The notes beneath the pieces were generated by a model. The model searched no databases. It was not told where the DNA came from and was given only the letters and a program-made list of their open reading frames with translations. Positions 19,971 through 28,481 of a stretch of 64,000 bases of DNA are shown here, piece after piece. Source of the DNA: Flectonema sp. DT1601 (lineage: Eukaryota > Euglenozoa > Diplonemea > Diplonemida > Diplonemidae); the NCBI GenBank assembly GCA_964019425.1, contig OZ025830.1:769501-833500 (forward strand). The letters run 5' to 3'. The position numbers and the translations under genes are program-made. The stretch's first letter is position 1. Every line of letters begins with the position of its first letter.

Positions 19971-20161
19971 AGAAACTATTCGGATTAAAAGCCATTTATT
20001 TCTTATGGTCATATGACTTCTTATTCCCCGTGCGACAGGATTCTGTCTGCGTTCGACGAAATACAAGGCTAATCTGAATGGGTTTTTTTTTTTTTTTGTT
20101 TTGTTTCACCACATGCTGAATAGTTGGTATTTGTGATCTTCTTTTTTCTTAGATTGAGCGT

Positions 20162-20203
<42 letters not shown>

Positions 20204-20931
20204 AGTAAACATCTATTTAGTAATAAAATGCACAACCAGGCATGTTACCTAAGTAAGGTAGCTATGAGAACGCGAAGAATACCAATTATCAAAATCCTCC
20301 CAACATTCAGAATGCCTGTATCGTTCACAAGTAGAGGGAACCAAACCCTGATACTTGTGCTACATTAAATAGGCGTTCCTTTGAGTTGGAAAAAAAAAAA
20401 AAAATCTGATTTTGGCCGGTTTAGGTGGTTCTGTCCTCCGAGATTATACTTTTTTTTTTTTTTTTTTTGAAACAAACGTAGAGGGAACCAAAAAAACGGG
20501 TGGGGGGGGGGGGGGGGAAAAATTACTCAAACGTGAGGATGCCTTCCAGCAGGTTAGGCAACTAGTAACTCAAAAGAGTTGGTAGTCAAGAAAGACTTTT
20601 GTTTGAATTAAAGTATCCTCTTTACCCTCATCAGGGTCATAAGGTTTAAACAATTCAAAGAGAATGAACAAAATTTAAAAAAAAAAAAAAAAAGGAATGA
20701 AATCTGAGGCATTGTTTGTTTGGCACAACTGACGCGCATGCGATGATCGATTTACTTTCATCAAATCTTCATTCACATTTTACACTTACTACTACTACGA
20801 CAGGATTACACATTTAACTATTATTCGTTGCCTTCCTTAGCTGGTGTGAATTTAGTATTTTTTATTTTTATTTTATTTTATTTTATTTTTTGTTAATCAA
20901 AACAGTGTAATGGAAACAAAAGCACCACTTC
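18617..20931. other. Gene-free, homopolymer-rich 2.3 kb
   Basis: Holds many A and T runs (18931-18952, 19606-19639, 19940-19965, 20164-20200), G-runs of 12 (18903-18914) and 16 (20502-20517), and a GATAAGA/GA purine stretch near 18950-18985. The words TAGAGGGAACCAAA occur at 20331 and 20479, about 150 bases apart. Open frames here are translated homopolymers. I see no gene on either strand. A candidate acceptor ends at 20905. Confidence 0.6.
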
Positions 20932-20939
20932 ATGGGTAA
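20910..20939 (+). promoter_or_regulatory. uORF overlapping the PTEN start
   Basis: Nine codons plus TAA, beginning five bases after the candidate acceptor AG (20904-20905). The PTEN ATG (20932) lies inside it in another frame, so ribosomes using the first ATG would skip PTEN's start. This predicts translational damping or leaky scanning, unless the true acceptor lies downstream. Confidence 0.45.
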
Positions 20940-23172
20940 AAAATCCTCGTCGAAAGATGCCGGGAGCCCAAAGGGTGGGAAAATTGCGGCAAAGATGAGA
21001 GGGATGGTGAGTATGAATAAAGTTAGATTTCAGGAAGAGGGTTTCGATCTCGATCTGACTTACATAACTCCTCGTGTGATTGCGATGGGATTTCCAAGTT
21101 TTGGTGCTGAAGCATACTACAGGAACCCTGTCGATAAGGTGGAGCTCTTCTTTAACACTCGTCATAAAGGAAAGTATCGAATTTATAATTTATGTAGCGA
21201 ACGTAAATATGACAAAGATGATCGATTTGATAGAAATTACAAAAGATTTCCGTTTGATGATCACAACGCTCCCGCTCCTATTTCCATCATAACAGAGTTC
21301 GTACGTGACGTTCAAAACTTTCTCGATAAAGACCCCGAAAACGTCGTTGCCATCCACTGCAAAGCTGGCAAGGGAAGAACTGGTGTTTTAGTTGCTACTT
21401 ATTTGATGGCTTCTGAAGCAAAATATCGACAACCTCAACAAGCGTTAAGTCGATTTGCTGAACTCCGAACTAATGATGGCCACGGCGTTACTATTCCTTC
21501 TCAACATCGATACGTTAGATATTATGACAGGATGCTTAATGAGTATAAAGGACTCCCACCTCCTACTATTCCTGTTAAGTTAGAATCGATAACAGTAAAG
21601 GGAGGAAGTTCACAGTGGGATTTATACATAACTGTCTTAGAAGGACCAGATAGAATGGGTTCTGATCAGTCAACACTTTATGACTCTCGTAATCACATTC
21701 CATCTAAACAAGCTAGTCGTGGATCTGGAGCTTATCAATTCGACTTGAGATCGAAAGACGTCGTTCTCAGAGGGGATGTGAAAGTTATATTCTACGCCGC
21801 CCATCGAATCAAAAAAAATGAGCATTTATTTCATTACTGGTTTCACAGTTCATTCATTGAACCAACAACACACACTCTCAAGAAAGAGTTTCTTGACAAG
21901 GCTGCCAAAGATACTAAGCACCAGCAGTTCAAACCAGAGCTCACTGTTTCATTTTCTATTGGAGAACATCGCGAAGAGGGAAGGATGAAGAGGGCGGATT
22001 CGACGTATTACACGGACACAGCGAAAGAGACAGCAGCAGTAGAAAACGTAAAACCTGAAGTGTCTGACAGCAGCAGCAACTGCAGCAGTACCGACGATGA
22101 GGAGGAAGATTCGCCTGCAGCGGAAACCCCAAAACCTGCAGCCGAGTCACCTCCTGCATCACCAGACCAGTTGTCAGCACCCCCTGCATCACCTGAACAA
22201 CAATCACCACCTCAATCAGCTGTGTCTGAAGAACCAACGTCACCAGCCTCTCCACCAGAGACAGATTCTGAACGCAGTCTTCGTGAAATGAGGGAGCGAA
22301 TGGCTGCCCGTGCCCGTGAACGAGAGATCGAAAAAGAGAAGCGCGAGGAGGAGCGAAAGAACCAGGCAGCTGCAAGAGAGGAACGTCTAAAGGCGGAAGC
22401 TGAAAAAAGACAGCGAGAGCGTGAGGAATCAAAAAAGAAGCGGGAAAAGGAACGACAAGAAAGACTTCAGTCGCTGTCACCTCGACTGAAACGAACAACG
22501 GAACCGACTTCTCCCTCAAATATCAGCAGCGCGACAGTCGGATCTCCGACTGCTGTGGAATCAGATTTCCCACAATCTCCAACAACACCAATCGTTGATG
22601 AACCCTCCGCTGAGACGACCAATGATGAGAGTGAAGTTATTCAACAGAGTGAAGTTGAAAACAACGAAACACGAGACAGGGAAAGAGAAGAAGCTCGCCG
22701 TGAAATGGAACAGCGAAAGAGGGAAGAGATGGAGAGATTGGCCGCAACTCAGGCAGCTGCTGAACTTCAACAGCAAGAAGAAGATAAAGCAAAGTCACCA
22801 TCACCAGTATCAGTACCACAGTCACCATCACCAGTATCAGTACCACAGTCACCGTCACCACTATCAGTTCCACTTCCTCAAGTAGTACCCCCGCCCACTA
22901 TCAACTCAACAACTGATGACAGTGACGTTATCGGTCTTGCGATTGGAATCATCAATCGCGTCAAAGCCATCGAAGAAAGCTGCGCAGCCGCCATGAAAAG
23001 ACGAGGCGGTCTCGAGCACGTTAAACGCAACACCGACAACAGCAATAATTGTAAAGACTCTGTTTCTGTTATTGCGCTCTCTCTTCTGCAGAGAAGCGCT
23101 CGTCTGGAGATTGTTTGCCTTCAAGAGAGTGAACACCGAAAACTGAAATCACTTTACAGAATTCCAGTTTAG
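20932..23172 (+). CDS. PTEN: PTEN-type phosphoinositide 3-phosphatase with long charged tail
   Basis: 746 residues. Residues about 25-205 are the PTEN phosphatase domain: KVRFQEEGFDLDLTYITPRV, the PTEN-like YRNPVDKVELFFNTRHKGKY and NLCSERKYD, and the P-loop HCKAGKGRTG with Cys143 and Arg149, identical to human PTEN including both lysines that favour PIP3. A C2 domain follows to about 350 (IPVKLESITVKGG..., LRGDVKVIFYA, FHYWFHSSFI). The remaining ~390 residues are extra: an acidic/Pro-rich part, a long E/R/K helix (about 450-520), a second helix near 590-620 and a SPSPVSVPQ repeat. Removes the 3-phosphate of PIP3, opposing PI3K. Human PTEN is 403 residues, so this tail is unusual. The nearby PX and PH-like genes handle the same lipids, but co-regulation is not implied. 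Confidence 0.92.
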   Translation: MGKKSSSKDAGSPKGGKIAAKMRGMVSMNKVRFQEEGFDLDLTYITPRVIAMGFPSFGAEAYYRNPVDKVELFFNTRHKGKYRIYNLCSERKYDKDDRFDRNYKRFPFDDHNAPAPISIITEFVRDVQNFLDKDPENVVAIHCKAGKGRTGVLVATYLMASEAKYRQPQQALSRFAELRTNDGHGVTIPSQHRYVRYYDRMLNEYKGLPPPTIPVKLESITVKGGSSQWDLYITVLEGPDRMGSDQSTLYDSRNHIPSKQASRGSGAYQFDLRSKDVVLRGDVKVIFYAAHRIKKNEHLFHYWFHSSFIEPTTHTLKKEFLDKAAKDTKHQQFKPELTVSFSIGEHREEGRMKRADSTYYTDTAKETAAVENVKPEVSDSSSNCSSTDDEEEDSPAAETPKPAAESPPASPDQLSAPPASPEQQSPPQSAVSEEPTSPASPPETDSERSLREMRERMAARAREREIEKEKREEERKNQAAAREERLKAEAEKRQREREESKKKREKERQERLQSLSPRLKRTTEPTSPSNISSATVGSPTAVESDFPQSPTTPIVDEPSAETTNDESEVIQQSEVENNETRDREREEARREMEQRKREEMERLAATQAAAELQQQEEDKAKSPSPVSVPQSPSPVSVPQSPSPLSVPLPQVVPPPTINSTTDDSDVIGLAIGIINRVKAIEESCAAAMKRRGGLEHVKRNTDNSNNCKDSVSVIALSLLQRSARLEIVCLQESEHRKLKSLYRIPV

Positions 23173-23912
23173 AGTTCGTTAGGACAGCTCTTCTGCGGCT
23201 GTCTAACGACGTTGTTCCTCTGTCGTTTGGTGTTGAAGGTTTACAACTGTCCTTTAATAAGTTAGAATCTTTTTAAACTCTGTATCGGACCGAACTGAAT
23301 AAAACTTCGAAAGTAAGAAAAAGAAAATTATTTTGTTCAGTAGCTGTATTCTGTATTTCATGTTATGTCTTCCTTCCCCTTTTCTTCCCCCCCAGACTAT
23401 TATTTACTTTCTTGTTCTGAAATTCTTTTTATTTTTTCCCCCTTTTCAAAGTATGGAAATACCCAGCGAGTGCATAAGAACGGCAGCGATCTCAGTTCGA
23501 AAGACTCTCCGACGTGATAATTGATATCGTCAAGTACGGAATCGAAAATAACACAAAAAGAGGTCTGGAATTGATTGCCACGCGTCAATGTTCTCCGCAT
23601 TTGTAAAAAAAAAAAAAAAAATTATTTGCTCGTCGGGTATTCGTTTGTCGAGTATCTGAAAAGAAAAGTATTTTCAAATCCTCACAATTTAAAACAGCGA
23701 GAGGAACGTTTTTTCTTTTCTTGTATGAAAGTTGTCGATTTTTTTTTTTTTTTTTTTTTTTTCAGAACAAATAAACAAAAAAAAAGAAAAGAAAAGAAAA
23801 CGCGGTAGCAACTACTTGAGGTTCCCGTATTCGATTTTTTTTTTTTTTTTTTTTAAATTTATTAATTTGATGATCATAAAAATATTTTGATTTCACCAGA
23901 TGATGAAACAAT
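23173..23912. other. Intergenic, homopolymer-rich
   Basis: 3' UTR of PTEN and leader of the LRR gene. Poly-A at 23606-23620, T-runs at 23740-23762 and 23837-23854, then acceptor TTTGATTTCACCAG ending at 23899. No gene seen. Confidence 0.6.
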
Positions 23913-23992
23913 ATGAATATCGTAATCACCATCTCGGATACGAATTATCCAGACTTGACCTTCAAAGCAAACGACAATACTCTTGTAAGTGA
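23900..23992 (+). promoter_or_regulatory. Out-of-frame upstream ATG reading into the LRR gene
   Basis: If leader splicing uses the AG at 23898-23899, the first ATG of the mRNA is here, directly at the junction. It opens a 30-codon frame ending in TGA that overlaps the main ATG at 23913. Leaky scanning past it would be needed for LRR protein synthesis. Confidence 0.35.
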
Positions 23993-25541
23993 CATTGTTA
24001 ATACCGCAGTAGATAAATGGAGCTTATTACCCGATTCGATTGTGTTGTCACACAGCGGTACATTACTATTGTTAGAAAGTAAATTACTTTCATACAACAT
24101 AGTAGATGGATCAGTGTTGACTACGTTGATGAATTTTGAGGTCTTCACACCGGATAGCCTCTGTGAAGATAGAGTTGAAAAGTACTTTCAAAGTAATCCA
24201 ACCGAAACTTGTTTTATTGACGTCTCTTCGTTAGTCACTAATAATGTTCTGATGTGCGAGGAAATGGAGCTTTCTAAAAATATTAAAAAAATCTCATTCT
24301 TTGGTGGAAGTAACGTAACTGAGATCGGAAACTACTTCTTCTACGATCAGGAGATTGAAGAAATAGATTTAAGTAATCTGAGTAGTGTTAAACAAATAGG
24401 ACATCACTTCTTGGGTAGGTGTCGATGTCTTAAAAACATCAACTTGTCCCCTTTTAGTAGTTTGGAGACACTCGGGGCATTCTTCTTAAGTGAGTGTGAG
24501 TTACTTACAATTATCGATTTATCAACATTAACGAATCTAAAAACAATTAATCAAATGTTTCTTGATGGGTGTCGTTCTCTTCAGAAGGTTAATCTTCAAG
24601 GACTGTCACTGGTCACCGACGTTTCATGTTTTTTTCTCTCAAATTGCGAGAGTTTAGAATTCATCGACTTAAGCCCTCTAACAGGTTTAAGTGGTGTGTT
24701 GGATGCTGGTTTTCTTAGTGGGTGTAAAAACTTAACAAAGCTAGACTTGTCACCCCTCTCAAATATAACTGAAATTTCAATGGAATTCCTAACTCAAAGT
24801 GGCGTCACTGAATTAGACTTATCTCCCTTTGAGAATGTTACTAAAATTGGAAATGGTTTTCTATATGAGTGTCCTTCACTAACTGCTATCGATGTTTCTC
24901 CTCTTCGACAGCTTTCTGTGATACCTTCTGATTTCATATCTGAGTGCCAGTCATTAACGAGTATCAACATCTCAGAATTCAATAACGTCACTGCAATTGG
25001 AAATGCGTTCTTGTTTAACTGCTCATTGCTTTCAGAAATAAATTTAAAGCCTTTTACACAAGTAAAGTTGATTGGTGATTTCTTTTTAGGTGGTTCTGAA
25101 AAGTTAAAACATATTGATTTATCTTCTCTTCACAACGTTGAGAGAGTGAAGAGAGCTTTCCTATTGGATTGTTCGTTAATTACAACACTTAACTTGTCCT
25201 CCTTACAAAGTATTACAAGAATTGGAGGCTTCTTCTTGTCTGGCTGCCTCTCTCTAAAGATTATTGATCTCTCTTCATTCTCTAATGTTATTGATGTCGG
25301 TGAGTTCTTTTTACAAAGTTGTAAACCTGTTGAGCAGCTACAACTATCAGACTTGTCAAGTTTAATGCACATCGGAAACGATTTCTGTTCTGCGAGTCTG
25401 CCTTCGTCAGATGTGATCAGTTTTATTGAGATGGTAAACAGTCGAGCAACGAGTGCGAATTGGGAACGATGTGATTCCACTGTTTCTGAGGAATGTAGTG
25501 AAAGCGATCAGGAAGACTACTCTACTCAAGTTGATAATTAA
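23913..25541 (+). CDS. Ubiquitin-like plus leucine-rich repeat protein
   Basis: 542 residues. Residues 1-75 read like a ubiquitin-type fold (MNIVITISDTNYPDLTFKAN, SDIVNTAVDKWSLLPDSIVL, LLSYNIVDGSVLTTL). From about 125 to 480 come 14 repeats of about 25 residues, consensus FLxxCxxLxxIDLSPLxxVxxIGxx (e.g. FLSGCKNLTKLDLSPLSNIT, FLYECPSLTAIDVSPLRQLS). This is the BspA-like LRR flavour that I recall as abundant in Bodo and other kinetoplastids. The tail is acidic, with no membrane segment or signal peptide. A cytosolic protein-interaction role is inferred; the ubiquitin-like head hints at proteasome or ubiquitin-pathway coupling but lacks a C-terminal GG. Confidence 0.8.
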   Translation: MNIVITISDTNYPDLTFKANDNTLVSDIVNTAVDKWSLLPDSIVLSHSGTLLLLESKLLSYNIVDGSVLTTLMNFEVFTPDSLCEDRVEKYFQSNPTETCFIDVSSLVTNNVLMCEEMELSKNIKKISFFGGSNVTEIGNYFFYDQEIEEIDLSNLSSVKQIGHHFLGRCRCLKNINLSPFSSLETLGAFFLSECELLTIIDLSTLTNLKTINQMFLDGCRSLQKVNLQGLSLVTDVSCFFLSNCESLEFIDLSPLTGLSGVLDAGFLSGCKNLTKLDLSPLSNITEISMEFLTQSGVTELDLSPFENVTKIGNGFLYECPSLTAIDVSPLRQLSVIPSDFISECQSLTSINISEFNNVTAIGNAFLFNCSLLSEINLKPFTQVKLIGDFFLGGSEKLKHIDLSSLHNVERVKRAFLLDCSLITTLNLSSLQSITRIGGFFLSGCLSLKIIDLSSFSNVIDVGEFFLQSCKPVEQLQLSDLSSLMHIGNDFCSASLPSSDVISFIEMVNSRATSANWERCDSTVSEECSESDQEDYSTQVDN

Positions 25542-25816
25542 TTACTCAAATCTATTTCAGCAAACACGTCAGCAGAACGTAACGTTCCCCAGCTCTTCAG
25601 CATTGAACCGTTAGCGTAGCTGTTCTTGTTTATTTTTTTTTTATTATTCCTATTCTTCTACCAACCGAATTCAATACTTTCCCTTTCTTGATCTTCTCTC
25701 TAAGTAATCTCTTTGTAGATTCGTTCCGTTGGTATCCCTCTCACAGTTTGTGTTGTTTAATAATGATAACAAATAACTACTATTCTATTCTTCAGTATCA
25801 TATCATAGAAGAAAGA

Positions 25817-26396
25817 ATGGGTTTGACGGAGACTGAAGTTGAGAGACTCCGATGTAGGTATCCTGATCGACTTCAGATTATGTCAAGAATATCTGAGATT
25901 GATTACCGAAAACAATGGCTATTAAAAACTTATGCGATCGGAGGAGTTTGGGGAGCAGTAGTCGGACTGTTTCCTTTTATGACGATGACAGTCACGTCTC
26001 AATTGAAAAAAGATTCTCATTGGGATGGTTCTGTATCCGTATGGGCGAAGAGTAAGAGACACCGAACTCTAAAACACATGCGTCACATGTTTCTTGGATT
26101 TGGAGTGTCATTCATGTGTTATTATATTCATTGTATTGAAGAGCGTGAGGCTGCTGCTCTTTGGGCAATCAACGCTACTCACATTACCGATGCTAAGCCA
26201 AAGGGAGAAAGGTTTCTTGACAAGTATGTAATTTTAGTTTTATTAAATATTTGGAACATCTTGTGGGGGGAAAAAGAAAAAAAAAAACAAAAAAAAAAAC
26301 AGGCATTTTCCTCTCGCCCAACAAAACAAATATGCCACCGCTGATCAACGTATCGATGTAATTACTGATTGGGAGAACGATAATGCAACCACTTAA
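25817..26396 (+). CDS. Small two-TM membrane protein, unknown
   Basis: Two exons, 25817-26223 and 26303-26396, joined through an AAG codon (phase 2; donor GTATGT, acceptor AACAG); 166 residues. Residues about 35-60 (WLLKTYAIGGVWGAVVGLFP) and about 90-110 (HMFLGFGVSFMCYYIHC) are probable membrane segments. The N-terminus MGLTETEVERLRCRYPDRLQ is charged and has no signal peptide. The second exon gives a polar tail ending in ENDNATT. I do not recognise the family; a mitochondrial inner-membrane protein would fit the size and pattern but is a guess. Candidate acceptor AG at 25794-25795, 21 bases before the ATG, after a long T/C-rich tract. Confidence 0.7.
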
Positions 26397-26924
26397 GTGA
26401 ACTGCATGAGATGTTTGATTTGAAGTAACATAATGGCTGACTAGTTGTTGAAAAGGTACCTCACTTTGGGGTGCCAGCCTACGACTTCAAGTAGCCTTCA
26501 TAATAGGTTTAGGACGAGAGTGTTCTGAAGTACTAAACAACTTCCAGTGAACCTTTTTTATGAAGTAATCTGAATACGGGATATGGTGGATCCCTTCCCG
26601 TTTCCTAATTCCTCATTTTTTTTGTTACAAAAAAAAATAACAAAAAATAACAAAAATACTCTTATCACTTATGGTTGTTTATCTGTTGAGGAACCAGAAT
26701 TCTCTCCGAGAGAATAGAAAAAAAAATGTGGGAAAAAAAAAAACAATGAAAAAAAAAAAAAAAAGAACAAAAACAAAAAGCAACTAGGTTTATTTGCTTT
26801 TTTTTTTTAAACACGTCACGGTTGCTGGTTTAGTTTTTTTCCCCCTTTTTTTTTTTTTTTTTTTCCTAATTCAGATCACAAATGTGATTATAATAATCAT
26901 CTCAGCAGCTACCCGATCCACAAA
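26397..26924. other. Intergenic
   Basis: 3' UTR then A-runs (26718-26764) and T/C-runs (26837-26864), leading to the acceptor TTCCTAATTCAG ending at 26874. No gene seen. Confidence 0.6.
26882..26887 (+). promoter_or_regulatory. Start-stop uORF (ATG TGA)
   Basis: ATG followed at once by TGA, eight bases after the candidate acceptor AG (26873-26874) and before the coiled-coil gene's ATG. Present in the mRNA only if that acceptor, not the later AGs at 26905 or 26908, is used. Confidence 0.35.
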
Positions 26925-28070
26925 ATGACTGATCAGCCAACTACAACTATCGAAATGGATGTCAAGCAAGCAGAAGATAACGCAACAGATATAAAGGAAC
27001 TAACAACCCAAACTGAAACATGGATGGGAAACGGTGCTGACATCGGCTCTCCCATTAGAATTACAAATCAACTATCTCTTGAGATTATGAGTAAAGATTC
27101 AAAAGAGAATTTGAAGACTGATGAGACCCAGATTGGGAATTATTTCAAAAATTTGATTGGAAAAGCGAATTCTCTAAACAACATGAGAGAACACTACGAG
27201 CAGGGAAAAGATTTAACTAATAAAATTGATATCAATAATTGTGCTCAGAAGATTCAACTTATCGAAAATTTCATCACAACTCGAATCCAGCTCGGTGATC
27301 GTCTTGACAAAGACTCTCACAGATTAGAGTTCGAAGAAACTGTTTTAAACCACAGCAGATCTGAAAAACTCTCTCAGCTAAGAAACCTCATGCAAGAAGA
27401 CCTAAAGTTACAGCGTCACCAAGGAGAGGAACGCGCTTTATTAAAGCAACAACTTAAACTAAAAGAGGAAGAAATTTTAAAAACAAAACAAAAAATAACT
27501 TCGGGAGAAAACGAAATAAAAGAACTTCAATCTGAACCTCCGGAACTACTGAAACTGAAATCAGCCAGAAAACAAAATCAAAATGATGTCATCTCAAACA
27601 GAAACTCTATCGAACTATTAGTAAACATAAAACAGCAAAGTATTGAACTGGTCAAACGATTACAGAAATGTGTGGATGACCTCACCATGCAGTGGTACGA
27701 TAAACAGACATCACATTACAAAGAGTCTCTGAAGAACTACAACGACGCTATATCTGTTGCGGTCTCCGCAGCTGATGACGTTAAAAAATATGTAAATGAA
27801 AAATGTTCTGCGAAACAAAAATCAAAACCTAACTACAACTACGACTATCTTGAGAACAAGATCCGAGAACAAGATTGCGATGTTTGGGCTCTTCGTTATG
27901 TTCTTGCAGTCGGTTGCATCGTCGACGGGAAAAAAAATCTTCCTGCTGTCGAGGAAACGATTTTTTCAGAAGTCACACTTCCTCCATCAGTTGAGGAGAT
28001 CAGTCAAGAGATAATAAACAGAATTATAACATTCTCTGAACCTCTCACTGATTCACTTCCACCTTGTTGA
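26925..28070 (+). CDS. Coiled-coil protein, unknown
   Basis: 381 residues. The first 50 are polar and Thr-rich. Residues about 70-300 are helical with long heptad stretches (LNNMREHYEQGKDLTNKIDI, RHQGEERALLKQQLKLKEEE, KTKQKITSGENEIKEL). The end is more globular (DVWALRYVLAVGCIVDGKKN, then VEEISQEIINRIITF). No enzyme motif, membrane segment or signal peptide. A structural role, for instance in the flagellar or cytoskeletal apparatus, is possible but I cannot name a family. Codon use and the acceptor are like the neighbours. Confidence 0.75.
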   Translation: MTDQPTTTIEMDVKQAEDNATDIKELTTQTETWMGNGADIGSPIRITNQLSLEIMSKDSKENLKTDETQIGNYFKNLIGKANSLNNMREHYEQGKDLTNKIDINNCAQKIQLIENFITTRIQLGDRLDKDSHRLEFEETVLNHSRSEKLSQLRNLMQEDLKLQRHQGEERALLKQQLKLKEEEILKTKQKITSGENEIKELQSEPPELLKLKSARKQNQNDVISNRNSIELLVNIKQQSIELVKRLQKCVDDLTMQWYDKQTSHYKESLKNYNDAISVAVSAADDVKKYVNEKCSAKQKSKPNYNYDYLENKIREQDCDVWALRYVLAVGCIVDGKKNLPAVEETIFSEVTLPPSVEEISQEIINRIITFSEPLTDSLPPC

Positions 28071-28481
28071 CGTCAATTCTTTATTTAATTTAATCGTAAC
28101 GTCCGCTATCTGTTTTCCTTCGGCACAGAAATTTCTGAGTCTTACCAACATCTTGGCAGCGCGCAACTTAGCAACCGTATATTTCGGGAGGGAGGGAGTG
28201 GCCGAACAAAAATATTATTTCTTTTTTTTTTTTTTACTGATTCGAATTACAATTTCTTTTAAGTTTTTTTTACATTTCCCCTGCGTTTTTTTATTATTAT
28301 TATTATTTTTTTTTTTGATTCGTTTGAAACAATTTTCCTCTTCCTCATCCTTTCCCCTCTTTTTATTTTCTTTCTTTGATATTAAAGAGGTAGGTGGAGG
28401 AATTACTTCTTTTATTGAGTTTCATGAAGTAGATATTCCAGTTCTGATTTAATCATTATAATAACACAAACAGTACACAAC
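28071..28481. other. Intergenic
   Basis: T-rich with (TTA)n at 28292-28306 and poly-T to 28316. The frame at 28153-28452 is translated T-runs without an ATG start and is rejected. Acceptor CACAAACAG ends at 28473, eight bases before the next ATG. Confidence 0.6.

Noticed and set aside
20280-20500. Transposon suggested by the repeated word TAGAGGGAACCAAA
   Set aside because: Only a 14-base direct repeat about 150 bases apart, without inverted ends or coding sequence.
21956-22519. 187-residue minus-strand frame
   Set aside because: Antisense of the PTEN tail; it arises from the low stop density of E/R/K-rich codons read backwards.
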